Assembly (NCBI GenBank): GCA_949511625.1
Contig: CATFEX010000044.1
Coordinates: forward strand, 1 to 39,695
Source: UBA11891 sp003533785
GTDB taxonomy: Bacteria; Bacteroidota; Bacteroidia; Flavobacteriales; Flavobacteriaceae
Length of the DNA: 39,695 bases
Direction of reading: 5' to 3'
In this document: positions 31,822 through 39,695 of the stretch, in pieces
How the letters are laid out: every line of letters starts with the position of its first letter
Position numbering within the stretch: position 1 is the first letter of the stretch
The notes under the pieces: model-generated
Told to the model about the DNA's origin: nothing
The model's input: only the letters and a program-made list of their open reading frames with translations
Database searches by the model: none
Made by a program: the position numbers and the translations under genes

Positions 31822-33015
31822 ATGCCCACACTATCAATTAAAGGACAACAACTACCGGCTTCCCCCATTCGCAAGCTAGTTCCTTATGCTGAAAAAGCTA
31901 AAGCCAGAGGAGTGGAAGTACTTCATTTGAATATTGGACAACCCGATATTGCTGCGCCTGAAGAAGCAATGAAGATAGTACGTAACCAACAATTAGAACT
32001 GCTTCCCTATGGAACCTCACAAGGATCCAAAATCTATCGTGAGAAACTTTGCACCTATTATGCCAAGCACGATATTTCCATCGATCCCGATGACATCATC
32101 GTGACAACGGGAGCCAGTGAAGCTTTGTCATTCACTCTCAATGTTATTTGTGATCCCGAAGAAGAAATCATTATCCCCGAGCCTTTTTATGCGAATTACA
32201 ACGGTTTTGCGGCAGCAGCCAATGTGAAAGTGGTGCCCGTTGTCTCTGAATTTGAAGACCAATTCAAACTCCCCAATCTTCATAAAATTGAAGCGCATAT
32301 AAATCCCAAAACCAAAGCCATCTTGCTTTGCAATCCTAGCAATCCCACTGGGTATTTGTATTCCAAAGAGGAGTTACTACTCTTGGGAGGTCTCGCTCTT
32401 AAACACGACCTTTTTCTGATTGTTGATGAAGTATATCGAGAGTTTATCTACGGAGAGGAGTCTCATTATTCGGTGCTCCAAAATCCCGACTGGAGTGAAC
32501 ACGCCATTATGATTGATTCCGTTTCAAAACGCTATAGTTTGTGCGGAGCTCGAGTGGGCTGTATGATTTCAAAGAACAAAGATTTACTACAAACTGCAAT
32601 GAATTTTGCCCACTTGCGATTGTCTCCTGCCACCTTGGCCCTTATGGCCAGTGAAGCAGCGCTAGAGGCCCCCGATTCTTATCTTGAGAAGGTCAAAGAA
32701 GAATACCGCCGTCGACGAAGTTCCTTGATTGCGCTCCTTGAACAAATTGAAGGCGTGGCTGTGTCCAAACCCAAAGGAGCTTTTTATTGTATTGCCCAAT
32801 TGCCCGTTGCCGATGCGGAAGACTTTTCTCGTTTTTTGCTAGAAAGTTTTTCCGATCAGAATCAAACGGTGATGTTGGCCCCTGCAGCCGGTTTCTATTC
32901 TTCTAAAAATCTGGGTACCAATCAAGTCCGTATCGCTTTTGTCCTCAATGAAGCAAAACTCAAACGAGCAGCCGAAATTTTAGAGAAAGGACTTCAAGCC
33001 TATCAAAATTCTTAG
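31822..33015 (+). CDS. Class I PLP-dependent aminotransferase (aspartate aminotransferase-like)
   Basis: The 397-residue protein has the fold type I pattern. LNIGQPDI is at the N-terminus, TTGASEALSF binds the phosphate, CNPSNPTGYLYS contacts PLP, DEVYREFIYG holds the PLP-pyridine Asp and Tyr, and DSVSKRYSLCGARVG provides the Schiff-base Lys236. VRIAF near the C-terminus is the substrate-carboxylate Arg. Subfamily I-gamma members transfer amino groups of Asp, aromatic or other amino acids; which one is undecided. murB starts 22 bases after its stop. Confidence 0.88.
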   Translation: MPTLSIKGQQLPASPIRKLVPYAEKAKARGVEVLHLNIGQPDIAAPEEAMKIVRNQQLELLPYGTSQGSKIYREKLCTYYAKHDISIDPDDIIVTTGASEALSFTLNVICDPEEEIIIPEPFYANYNGFAAAANVKVVPVVSEFEDQFKLPNLHKIEAHINPKTKAILLCNPSNPTGYLYSKEELLLLGGLALKHDLFLIVDEVYREFIYGEESHYSVLQNPDWSEHAIMIDSVSKRYSLCGARVGCMISKNKDLLQTAMNFAHLRLSPATLALMASEAALEAPDSYLEKVKEEYRRRRSSLIALLEQIEGVAVSKPKGAFYCIAQLPVADAEDFSRFLLESFSDQNQTVMLAPAAGFYSSKNLGTNQVRIAFVLNEAKLKRAAEILEKGLQAYQNS

Positions 33016-33037
33016 AGAGTTAGTATCTTAGGTGGGC

Positions 33038-34042
33038 ATGAAAGCAATCCAATACGACCATTCCATACGTCCGTATACCACCTTCAAGGTGGACGCCCGT
33101 TCCGCACAATATGTATCCGTGGATAGCCTTTCTTCACTGAAAGAGGCCTTGCAATACCGCCCCAATGGAGCAATTCGAATTTTAGGAGGGGGAAGTAATA
33201 TGCTCTGGAGAGAAGATTATCCGGGGCGAACCATTCACATAAACCTCAAAGGCATTGAAAAGGTGGCCGAAACGGATACACAGGTGAGTGTTAAAGTGCA
33301 GGCAGGAGAAAATTGGCATGAATTTGTATTGTGGGCCTTGAAAAATGACCTGGGAGGTATCGAAAATTTAGCCTTAATTCCAGGAAGCGTGGGTGCTGCT
33401 CCCATTCAGAATATTGGCGCCTATGGGGTAGAACTCAAAGAAGTGATGGAGGAATGTACCTTTTTGCAAAAAGATACACTAACCGAGCGCGTCCTTTCGG
33501 TGGCCGATTGCCAATTGAACTACCGGGATTCCATTTTTAAAAATGAACTCAAAGGAAAAGGAGTAGTAACCTCTGTCCAGTTTCGCTTAGCCAAAAGCCC
33601 GCACCCACTACATACTTCCTATGGGGCGCTAGAGAACCAATTGCAGGGGCGCCCAAGAACTATCCAATCCGTCGCTGAAGCGGTCATACGAATTCGACAA
33701 AACAAACTTCCTGATCCCAAACAAATTGGTAATTGTGGGAGTTTTTTTAAAAATCCAATACTGTCCCTTTCCCGCTTTGAAGCCTTACAAAAAAAGCATC
33801 CGCAGTTGCCCTCTTATCCCTCCAAAACAGGAGTGAAAGTGCCTGCTGCATGGCTTATCGATCAACTCGGCTTTAAAGGTGTTCGAAGAGGTGATGCTGG
33901 GGTTCACCCCAAGCAAGCTCTGGTGCTCGTGAATCACGGCAATGCGACAGGAGCCGAAATTTGGGCATTGGCAGAAGACATTCAAAAAGCTGTTCATGCC
34001 CAGTTTGGTATTGCCTTAGAGCCCGAAGTTACTTGCTACTAG
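33038..34042 (+). CDS. murB: UDP-N-acetylenolpyruvoylglucosamine reductase
   Basis: From the ATG at 33038 the protein has 334 residues (a GTG at 33032 would add two). Motifs: RPYTTFKVDARS, ILGGGSNMLW binding FAD, NLALIPGSVGAAPIQNIGAYGVE, YRDSIFK and GNCGSFFKNP with the catalytic Ser235, plus the C-terminal LEPEV Glu. It makes UDP-MurNAc for peptidoglycan. The presence of the extra E. coli-type loop (SYGAL) points to type I MurB. The convergent dtd gene ends four bases away. Confidence 0.94.
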   Translation: MKAIQYDHSIRPYTTFKVDARSAQYVSVDSLSSLKEALQYRPNGAIRILGGGSNMLWREDYPGRTIHINLKGIEKVAETDTQVSVKVQAGENWHEFVLWALKNDLGGIENLALIPGSVGAAPIQNIGAYGVELKEVMEECTFLQKDTLTERVLSVADCQLNYRDSIFKNELKGKGVVTSVQFRLAKSPHPLHTSYGALENQLQGRPRTIQSVAEAVIRIRQNKLPDPKQIGNCGSFFKNPILSLSRFEALQKKHPQLPSYPSKTGVKVPAAWLIDQLGFKGVRRGDAGVHPKQALVLVNHGNATGAEIWALAEDIQKAVHAQFGIALEPEVTCY

Positions 34043-34046
34043 CTCT

Positions 34047-34499
34047 TTATTCTCTGTTTTTAGAATCGATCTGTATGGTCACGGGGCCATCGTTGAGAAG
34101 CTGTACTTTCATAGCTGCGCCAAAAACACCTGTGGCGATGGGTTTCCCCAAAGCCGTTATCAATTCTTTGATGCAGTACTCATACAAGGGAATGGCCTGC
34201 TCAGGCCGAGCTGCTCTGATATATGAGGGGCGGTTCCCCTTTTTGGTGGCTGCCAGTAGGGTAAATTGGGAGATCAGTAATATTTCGCCTTCAATAGCTG
34301 TAATAGAGCGATTCATCACACCTTGCGCATCGTTGAAAATTCGAAGCCCAATTATTTTCTGAATCAGCCAATCGGCATCCTCTTCCGTATCTTCAGTCCC
34401 AATACCAACCAAAACGAGCAACCCCTGTTCAATGGCACCAACCACTTTTTGGTCGACGGTGACTTGGGCTTCTCGGACTCTTTGGATAACAACTCGCAT
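34047..34499 (-). CDS. dtd: D-aminoacyl-tRNA deacylase
   Basis: From the ATG at 34497-34499 the protein has 150 residues, the normal Dtd length, starting MRVVIQRVREAQV. It has SQFTLLAATKKGNRPSY, carrying the conserved SQFTL catalytic motif, and NDGPVTIQID with the cross-subunit GP motif. It removes D-amino acids wrongly attached to tRNA. It lies two bases after the rsgA stop and is surely co-transcribed with it. Confidence 0.95.
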   Translation of the reverse strand: MRVVIQRVREAQVTVDQKVVGAIEQGLLVLVGIGTEDTEEDADWLIQKIIGLRIFNDAQGVMNRSITAIEGEILLISQFTLLAATKKGNRPSYIRAARPEQAIPLYEYCIKELITALGKPIATGVFGAAMKVQLLNDGPVTIQIDSKNRE

Positions 34500-34501
34500 A
34501 A

Positions 34502-35428
34502 TTATTTTCGGTAAGGGGTATCTTCTTCTAATAGTTGCAAATAACTGGTATAACGACTGGTGGCTATGGCCCCGTTTTCCACCGCAGCTTTGATAGCACA
34601 ATCAGGTTCTTCGACGTGCAAACAATTGTGAAATTTGCACGATTCCTGAAGAGATAAAAACTCCAAAAAATAATCTGCCAGCTCTGTTGGACTCATATCC
34701 ACTACCCCAAAGCCACGAATGCCAGGAGTATCGATAATACGAATGCCCGAGTCCAAGTCAAACATCTCAGCAAAGGTAGTGGTGTGTTGTCCTTGGGCAT
34801 GCGCTGTGGAAACGCTAGCCGTTTTCAATTGCAATTCCGGGGATATCGCATTGGCCAATGTGGACTTACCCACGCCGCTGTGGCCAGAAAACATACTCAC
34901 TTTTCCATTCATTGCTTGTTTCAAATCTCCAATACCCTCTTTTTCTAAGGCCGATATAAAATGGGTTTCGTAGCCAATTGCTGTGTAGATGGCCTGCATT
35001 TTTTCCAGTGTCTGTTGTTCTTCGTTTGAATAGCTGTCAATCTTATTGAATAAAAGGACCACGGGAATTCGATAAGCTGCGGCAGCAGCCAAAAAGCGGT
35101 CGATAAAAGTGTAGGTGGTTACGGGATTATTTACGGTAACCAATAAGAAAGCCTGATCGATGTTGGCAGCGATAATGTGAGTCTGTTTGGATAGATTCAC
35201 CGAACGACGGATAATGTAGTTTTTACGATCCAGAATTTCATGAATGACCCCTTGTTCGGGTTGTTTGGGATCGGGCTCAAAATGAATGCGATCCCCTACG
35301 GCTACAGGGTTGGTACTTTTGATCCCCTGTAAGCGAATCTTGCCTTTGATCCGGCACTGATAGAATTTACTACCCGCTTTCACCGAATACCAACTCCCCG
35401 TAGAACGATAAACTATTCCTTCTTGCAT
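34502..35428 (-). CDS. rsgA: Ribosome small-subunit biogenesis GTPase RsgA
   Basis: From the ATG at 35426-35428 (MQEGIVYRSTG) the protein has 308 residues. An N-terminal OB-fold (about 1-75) is followed by a circularly permuted GTPase: NKID (G4) precedes GHSGVGKST (G1, 182-189), then DTPGIRGFG (G3). A C-terminal zinc knuckle uses CKFHNCLHVEEPDC. RsgA checks maturation of the 30S decoding centre. A candidate -7 box TATTTTTG (35435-35442, minus strand) lies only six bases before the start, hinting at a nearly leaderless transcript. gpmI diverges 85 bases away. Confidence 0.95.
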   Translation of the reverse strand: MQEGIVYRSTGSWYSVKAGSKFYQCRIKGKIRLQGIKSTNPVAVGDRIHFEPDPKQPEQGVIHEILDRKNYIIRRSVNLSKQTHIIAANIDQAFLLVTVNNPVTTYTFIDRFLAAAAAYRIPVVLLFNKIDSYSNEEQQTLEKMQAIYTAIGYETHFISALEKEGIGDLKQAMNGKVSMFSGHSGVGKSTLANAISPELQLKTASVSTAHAQGQHTTTFAEMFDLDSGIRIIDTPGIRGFGVVDMSPTELADYFLEFLSLQESCKFHNCLHVEEPDCAIKAAVENGAIATSRYTSYLQLLEEDTPYRK

Positions 35429-35490
35429 GCCCTGCAAAAATAGTAACATTTTTTTCGCATGGCTCGAAAGCCCTAGGGCTGTCCTTTTCG

Positions 35491-35498
35491 TATCTTTG
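35491..35498 (+). promoter_or_regulatory. Candidate -7 box (TATCTTTG) for the gpmI operon
   Basis: An exact TAnnTTTG octamer ends 15 bases before the gpmI ATG, in the gap between divergent rsgA and gpmI. No clear TTG is found at the -33 position. Confidence 0.5.
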
Positions 35499-35513
35499 CA
35501 AAAAAGAAACCAA

Positions 35514-37037
35514 ATGTCTGAAAAGGCCCTTTTAATGATCTTAGACGGCTGGGGGAATGCTACTCGCAAAGAAGCCTCCGCTGTGGACCAAGCACACACC
35601 CCTTTTATCGATTCCTTGTATAAAGACTATGCCTTCAGCACCTTACGAACGGATGGCGAGCACGTAGGACTGCCCAAAGGACAGATGGGAAACAGCGAAG
35701 TAGGCCACATGAATCTGGGGGCGGGAAGGATCGTCTACCAAGACTTGGCGCGAATTAATACCGTTGTCGAAGAGGGAAAACTAAAAGAACAAGCCGGATT
35801 GCAAAAAGCAATTGCTTACGCAAAGCAGAATGAAAAACCCATTCATATCCTAGGCTTGCTGTCCGACGGAGGCGTTCATGCCCATATCAATCACTACGAA
35901 GCCATGATAACTGCGCTGGCAACTAGCGAGGTTCCTTTTTATATTCACGCCTTCAGCGATGGTCGGGATGTTGCTCCAAAATCAGGGGCAGGTTTTGTCC
36001 AGCAACTCAACCGGCTTTTGGAAGAAACGCCAGGGCAATTGGCCAGTGTTATTGGTCGCTACTATGCAATGGACCGAGACCAGCGCTGGGAACGCGTCCA
36101 AAAAGCCTACCAACTTCTAGTAGATGGGAAAGGAAATCCCACCACCGATTTTGTCGCAACGATGGAAGAAAACTACCTAGCCGGAACGACGGATGAATTT
36201 ATGGAGCCGCTGGTCGGGCTAAATAAATCCGGTGAGCCACGCGCCACCCTTCATGAAGGAGATGTTGTTGTTTTTATGAATTTCCGAACCGACCGCGGTC
36301 GGCAACTCACCCAAGCCTTGACCCAGCAAGCCTACCCAGATTGGGAGATGAATCCCCTCCCCTTGTATTATCTGACCTTGACCAATTATGATGAAAATTT
36401 TGAAAATATTCAGGTTCTTTTCGACAAAGAAAATCTAAAAGACACTCTGGGTGAAACCCTATCTAAAGCGGGAAAAACACAAATACGAATTGCTGAAACA
36501 GAGAAATACCCGCATGTCACCTTCTTTTTTAATGGCGGTCAAGAAGCCCCCTACCAAGGAGAGCAGCGCATTTTGTGTCCCTCACCAAAAGTAGCCACCT
36601 ACGACTTGCAACCCGAGATGAGTGCCTTCGAAGTTCGAGATAAGATTATTGAAGCAATAGAAACAAACACCCCCGACTTTATTTGTCTCAATTTTGCAAA
36701 TCCCGATATGGTGGGCCACACCGGAGACATGGCTGCTGCCATAAAAGCTTGTGAAACCGTGGATCAGTGCGTTGAAAAGGTCATCGCAGCGGCTTTGAAA
36801 AAAGACTATGTAACCTTAGTAATCGCCGACCATGGCAATTGTGATATAATGTTTAACGAAGACGGGAGTCCGCACACCGCCCACACCACCAACCCCGTTC
36901 CTTTTATATTGGTTGATAATAAAAAACGGAAGGTGAATGCAGGCGTATTAGGAGATATTGCACCAACTGTATTAGATTTGTTGCATATCCCTCAGCCCAA
37001 AGCCATGACTCAACACTCTTTATTACAGAAAAAATGA
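35514..37037 (+). CDS. gpmI: 2,3-bisphosphoglycerate-independent phosphoglycerate mutase
   Basis: The ATG at 35514 gives 507 residues, normal for iPGM. MILDGWG holds the first metal Asp, QMGNSEVGHMN the catalytic Ser61, and SDGRDVAPKSG, IGRYYAMDRDQRW, NFRTDRGRQLT, NPDMVGHTGD and IADHGNCD complete the metal and substrate sites. It interconverts 3- and 2-phosphoglycerate in glycolysis. The stop overlaps the next start as ATGA, beginning a four-gene operon joined by such junctions. Confidence 0.96.
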   Translation: MSEKALLMILDGWGNATRKEASAVDQAHTPFIDSLYKDYAFSTLRTDGEHVGLPKGQMGNSEVGHMNLGAGRIVYQDLARINTVVEEGKLKEQAGLQKAIAYAKQNEKPIHILGLLSDGGVHAHINHYEAMITALATSEVPFYIHAFSDGRDVAPKSGAGFVQQLNRLLEETPGQLASVIGRYYAMDRDQRWERVQKAYQLLVDGKGNPTTDFVATMEENYLAGTTDEFMEPLVGLNKSGEPRATLHEGDVVVFMNFRTDRGRQLTQALTQQAYPDWEMNPLPLYYLTLTNYDENFENIQVLFDKENLKDTLGETLSKAGKTQIRIAETEKYPHVTFFFNGGQEAPYQGEQRILCPSPKVATYDLQPEMSAFEVRDKIIEAIETNTPDFICLNFANPDMVGHTGDMAAAIKACETVDQCVEKVIAAALKKDYVTLVIADHGNCDIMFNEDGSPHTAHTTNPVPFILVDNKKRKVNAGVLGDIAPTVLDLLHIPQPKAMTQHSLLQKK

Positions 37038-37594
37038 AAAAAATAGTCTTCCTTATCTTCCTCTTTCTCACTGCTTGTGGACCAACAATAGAGCCTCCCA
37101 AACCCCTGCCTGTCACTGAACAAACCACCTTTGAAGAAGGAACTCCCTACATCATTGGCGCCATCAATCGCGCAAATTTATTGACCTATGCTCACAGCCA
37201 ATGGTTTAAAAAAGAATACGATTTTTTTAAACTCAATACCGATTGGGTTGAAGAGATGAAACCCTATGCCCAGGGACTTCAGTACCAATTGTTTTTGGGA
37301 ACTTGGTGTGAAGACAGCCAACGCGAAGTACCCGCTATGTTCAAAATATTGGATGCCTTGGGAATGCAAGACCAAGACATTCTCATCTATGCCATGGACG
37401 AGGACAAAGTCACTCCTCAACAATATGAAAAAGGCTTGAATATCATTAATATCCCCACATTAATTTTCTATAAAGACGGGCAAGAAATGAATCGTATTGT
37501 TGAATTTCCAGTGGAGTCCTTGTACAAAGACATGGCCAAAATCCTCAAAAGCGAACCCTACCAAGACGCCTACTACGATCTTGTCCATCCATGA
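37034..37594 (+). CDS. Thioredoxin-like lipoprotein
   Basis: This 186-residue protein has a lipobox FLTAC (Cys at residue 15) and a thioredoxin-fold domain. The active-site region reads LGTWCEDSQREVP, so the usual CxxC is CEDS with a single Cys. A cis-Pro segment NIPTLIFYKDGQE is present. With one Cys it may form mixed disulfides or act as a chaperone rather than a classic dithiol oxidoreductase. It overlaps gpmI and map by ATGA on both sides, so it is co-translated with both. Likely anchored on the periplasmic side. Confidence 0.8.
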   Translation: MKKIVFLIFLFLTACGPTIEPPKPLPVTEQTTFEEGTPYIIGAINRANLLTYAHSQWFKKEYDFFKLNTDWVEEMKPYAQGLQYQLFLGTWCEDSQREVPAMFKILDALGMQDQDILIYAMDEDKVTPQQYEKGLNIINIPTLIFYKDGQEMNRIVEFPVESLYKDMAKILKSEPYQDAYYDLVHP

Positions 37595-38403
37595 TTTTAA
37601 AAACGCCAGAAGAAATTGAGCGCATCCGGGAAAGTGCATTGATTGTCTCCCAAACCCTAGGGATGCTTGCTTCAGAAATCAAACCCGGAGTAACCACTAT
37701 TGCATTGGATCGCATGGCCGAAACCTTCATTCGGGATCACGATGGAGTGCCTGGTTTTTTGGGTTTGTATAATTTTCCCAATACGCTCTGTGTGAGCCCC
37801 AATGCACAAGTAGTCCATGGCATCCCCAACGATATTCCCCTGCAAGAAGGCGATATTTTGTCTGTCGATTGTGGTGTATTAAAAAATGGTTTCTACGGAG
37901 ACCACGCCTATACCTTTCCCGTGGGTGCCATTGAGGCTGAAGTTGCCCAATTGCTTGCCGTAACCAAAGAATCTCTTTACCTCGGAATTGCGGAATTCAA
38001 AACCAACAACCGGGTGGGCGATGTGGGACACGCCATCCAACAATATACGGAGGCAGCGGGGTATGGCGTGGTGCGTGAATTGGTGGGGCACGGCCTTGGG
38101 GCCGTGATGCACGAAGCCCCAGAAATGCCCAATTACGGCCGACGCGGACGAGGAAAACAATTTAAAGAAGGATTGGTTGTGGCCATAGAACCCATGATCA
38201 ACCAAGGCACCAAACGCATTAAGCAGCTAAAGGACGGCTGGACGATCTTAACCGCCGATGGCAAAGCCAGTGCCCACTTCGAACACAATGTAGCGATTGT
38301 CAACGGACAACCCGAATTGCTCTCCACCTTCGATTACATCTATGATGCCTTGGGGATTCAAAGCAATGAAGAAGCCCCCTTCCGAAAAAATACAAGCCAA
38401 TGA
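37591..38403 (+). CDS. map: Type I methionine aminopeptidase
   Basis: The 270-residue protein has the metal ligands in order: DCGVLKNGFYGDHAYTF (two Asp), GHGLGAVMHEAPEMPNYG (His), VVAIEPMI (Glu) and AHFEHNVAI (Glu). It lacks a zinc-finger N-terminal extension, as usual for bacterial type Ia. It removes the initiator Met from nascent proteins. The start overlaps the thioredoxin-like stop and the stop overlaps the methyltransferase start, each by ATGA. Confidence 0.95.
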   Translation: MILKTPEEIERIRESALIVSQTLGMLASEIKPGVTTIALDRMAETFIRDHDGVPGFLGLYNFPNTLCVSPNAQVVHGIPNDIPLQEGDILSVDCGVLKNGFYGDHAYTFPVGAIEAEVAQLLAVTKESLYLGIAEFKTNNRVGDVGHAIQQYTEAAGYGVVRELVGHGLGAVMHEAPEMPNYGRRGRGKQFKEGLVVAIEPMINQGTKRIKQLKDGWTILTADGKASAHFEHNVAIVNGQPELLSTFDYIYDALGIQSNEEAPFRKNTSQ

Positions 38404-39149
38404 AAGGGATTCTTGCCCTGTTCCCCCGGCCTTTTTTAATTCGGATGAGTCTCCTCTTCCGACCCCTGCTTCGGTGGTGGTTCCAAGGCGATCGCTTCAA
38501 AGACCCTATTGACGGGAGAAGCTACCGGAAATTTCTCCCCTACGGCTACCGTCAGCTCCGCCCTAACGCGCTCTGTCCTGGTACCCTTTCCCTAGAACGA
38601 CACCGCTTGTTGTGGCTCTATCTGGATCGGCAAACCGATTTCCTAACAAAAAAGCTGTGCGTGCTGCATGTCGCCCCCGAGCAAGCCTTTTTTCAACAGT
38701 TCAAGACCTTTTCACATTGGGACTACACCACCACCGATTTGCACTCCCCCTTGGCGGATATTAAAGCCGATCTCACCGCCCTTCCCTTTGCAGACGAAAG
38801 CTTTGATCTGATCTTCTGCAACCACGTTTTGGAGCACATCCCCGAGGATGCCAAAGCCCTAGCAGAACTCTATCGTATCCTACGAAAAGGCGGCACCGCC
38901 ATCTTGCAGGTACCCCTAGAGGAGGACCGCATCACCACCTTCGAAGATGCTTCCATCACCCACCCCAAGGAACGGTCTGAAGCCTTTGGCCAATACGACC
39001 ATGTGCGCATTTATGGACAAGACTATTACCAACGCCTAGCAGCCGCTGGTTTTCAAGTGCAGGCTGTAGATCTTTTTTCCCAGCTGTCCGAAGAAGAAAT
39101 CCAGCGCTATGCCCTCCAAAAAGAACGCATCCCAGTGGGGGTGAAATAG
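38400..39149 (+). CDS. Class I SAM-dependent methyltransferase
   Basis: The 249-residue protein has a Methyltransf_11-type core. LCVLHVAPEQ replaces the usual first glycine-rich motif, DLHSPLADIKADLTALPFADESFDLIFCNHVLEHI gives motifs II-IV split across about 35 residues, and LRKGGTAILQVPL follows. A short N-terminal hydrophobic and basic segment (about 1-35) may anchor it. The substrate is unknown. It is the last gene of the gpmI-map operon, joined by an ATGA overlap. Confidence 0.8.
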   Translation: MKGILALFPRPFLIRMSLLFRPLLRWWFQGDRFKDPIDGRSYRKFLPYGYRQLRPNALCPGTLSLERHRLLWLYLDRQTDFLTKKLCVLHVAPEQAFFQQFKTFSHWDYTTTDLHSPLADIKADLTALPFADESFDLIFCNHVLEHIPEDAKALAELYRILRKGGTAILQVPLEEDRITTFEDASITHPKERSEAFGQYDHVRIYGQDYYQRLAAAGFQVQAVDLFSQLSEEEIQRYALQKERIPVGVK

Positions 39150-39171
39150 TATGTTTAGAAACCCTCAAAGG

Positions 39172-39351
39172 GGCCACCCACAATTCTAGTACAAAGAGAA
39201 GCGGGTAAAGGTGTGAGAGACGATTTAGACCCTGGATCAATGCACCTACAGGCTACTCTCTTAACCCTAAAGCGAGCAAATCAATACAATACACTGCTAA
39301 TAATCAACCTCTTAGACACTTTTTAGAGGACCGCCCACAATTCTGATACAT
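39172..39351. repeat. Imperfect direct repeat pair downstream of the Rhs gene
   Basis: Two copies of a block of about 23 bases, CCACCCACAATTCTAGTAC-type at 39172-39194 and CCGCCCACAATTCTGATAC-type at 39329-39351, lie 157 bases apart in the gap before the Rhs gene end. In the Rhs direction (minus strand) both can be read as RIVGGP followed by a few codons and a stop. The segment between them has no convincing minus-strand gene. They may be remnants of displaced 3' ends of Rhs-type genes, or another short element. Confidence 0.45.
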
Positions 39352-39377
39352 TACCTTACTTGTCAGAGTTTGGAATA

Positions 39378-39695
39378 TTACCTGTCTGCTAAGTTATGAC
39401 CTAAATTGTACACCAAGCCAACTATTGTTTGAGGTAATTCCCAAGTAAAACGCGACCATATATTTAGTAGATTCTGCCCTACCGTTAAGTTGGAGTCAAA
39501 AGCAAAGAGCTCTCCAATGATTTTGAAGGTATTGACAAAATCTTCTCCAAAGCCTTTAAAGAATCCCTTAATACCTCCATCACTTCTTATTCCGCGTACA
39601 ATTCCACTTAGAATTGCTAAAATTAAAAACTCCCCACTCGGATCTACATTCCCCAAAGGATTGTTCATCACATACCCAAAGCGATCATAGCTCAT
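39378..39695 (-). CDS. Rhs/YD-repeat protein, C-terminal part (cut by the window edge)
   Basis: The visible 105 residues begin YDRFGYVMNNPLGNVDPSGE, the conserved end of the RHS-repeat-associated core. The variable C-terminal region then follows, containing GIKGFFKGFGEDFVN and IWSRFTWELPQTIVG. Rhs proteins form a beta-cage that holds a C-terminal effector, often a toxin. Here only about 85 residues follow the core before a stop, and I recognise no nuclease or other toxin motif. FTWELPQT is a segment I associate with longer Bacteroidetes Rhs tails, so this tail may be truncated. The 5' part lies outside the window. Confidence 0.8.
   Translation of the reverse strand: MSYDRFGYVMNNPLGNVDPSGEFLILAILSGIVRGIRSDGGIKGFFKGFGEDFVNTFKIIGELFAFDSNLTVGQNLLNIWSRFTWELPQTIVGLVYNLGHNLADR

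Noticed and set aside
39209..39346. Plus-strand open frame ending near the second repeat copy
   Set aside because: It has no start codon in context and no recognised domain; the repeat reads equally well as coding on the other strand.
1..39695. Search by eye for CRISPR arrays, rRNA genes, intact insertion sequences and restriction, toxin-antitoxin or other defence genes
   Set aside because: No regularly spaced repeats, transposases, methylase/nuclease pairs or toxin-antitoxin pairs were recognised; only the Rhs fragment is a possible effector gene.

Overview
The window reads as chromosome of a member of the Bacteroidota, most likely family Flavobacteriaceae. The evidence is an AT-rich base composition, an outer-membrane receptor with an N-terminal carboxypeptidase-regulatory domain, DUF1573, DUF6702 and LUD proteins, a PASTA protein without a kinase, the family-typical order ftsH-LUD-cdsA-psd, and -7 promoter boxes of the Bacteroidetes form TAnnTTTG. 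The genus cannot be fixed from the sequence alone.

Layout. 1-2.4 kb: a TonB-dependent receptor-like barrel gene on the minus strand. 2.4-5.06 kb: a gene-poor accessory patch beside tRNA-Val(GAC). It holds two decayed copies of a phage small-terminase-like gene, three small genes of unknown function, and a frameshifted fragment on the other side of the tRNA. 5.06-6.8 kb: a Tat-exported PhoD phosphodiesterase/alkaline phosphatase. 6.9-7.6 kb: a full-length serine-recombinase homologue that lacks the catalytic residues. 7.7-8.9 kb: five small envelope genes (two lipoproteins, a DUF2905 membrane protein and two anchored or membrane proteins). 8.97-10.5 kb: flavin reductase, O-methyltransferase and a TatA/B-type protein. 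10.5-15.1 kb: an M1 metallopeptidase, DUF6702, two paralogous carboxypeptidase-regulatory-domain proteins and tRNA-Gly(TCC).

15.1-39.15 kb is dense housekeeping DNA: GNAT and M15 peptidase; uracil-DNA-glycosylase-like protein and yaaA; rluD-like and PASTA genes divergent from ddl-coaD; a Nudix gene divergent from pyrE; birA divergent from rsfS-ftsH-LUD-cdsA-psd; valS divergent from a DUF1573 gene; an aspartic protease with PDZ; an aminotransferase and murB; dtd-rsgA divergent from gpmI, a thioredoxin-like lipoprotein, map and a methyltransferase. The window ends in the 3' part of an Rhs/YD-repeat gene preceded by a short direct repeat.

Themes. Much of the set serves the cell envelope: peptidoglycan precursors (Ddl, MurB, M15 peptidase, PASTA), phospholipid synthesis (CdsA, Psd), membrane quality control (FtsH), Tat export (a TatA/B protein and a PhoD substrate) and several lipoproteins. 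A second group serves translation: ValS, Dtd, RsgA, RsfS, Map, RluD and two tRNAs. Genes are packed so tightly that six convergent pairs overlap at their 3' ends and several operon partners share ATGA junctions.

I did not find CRISPR arrays, intact insertion sequences, rRNA or a recognisable new defence system. The most unusual items are the catalytically stripped serine recombinase, the eroded phage-like genes at tRNA-Val, the small envelope-protein cluster and the Rhs tail with its downstream repeat.
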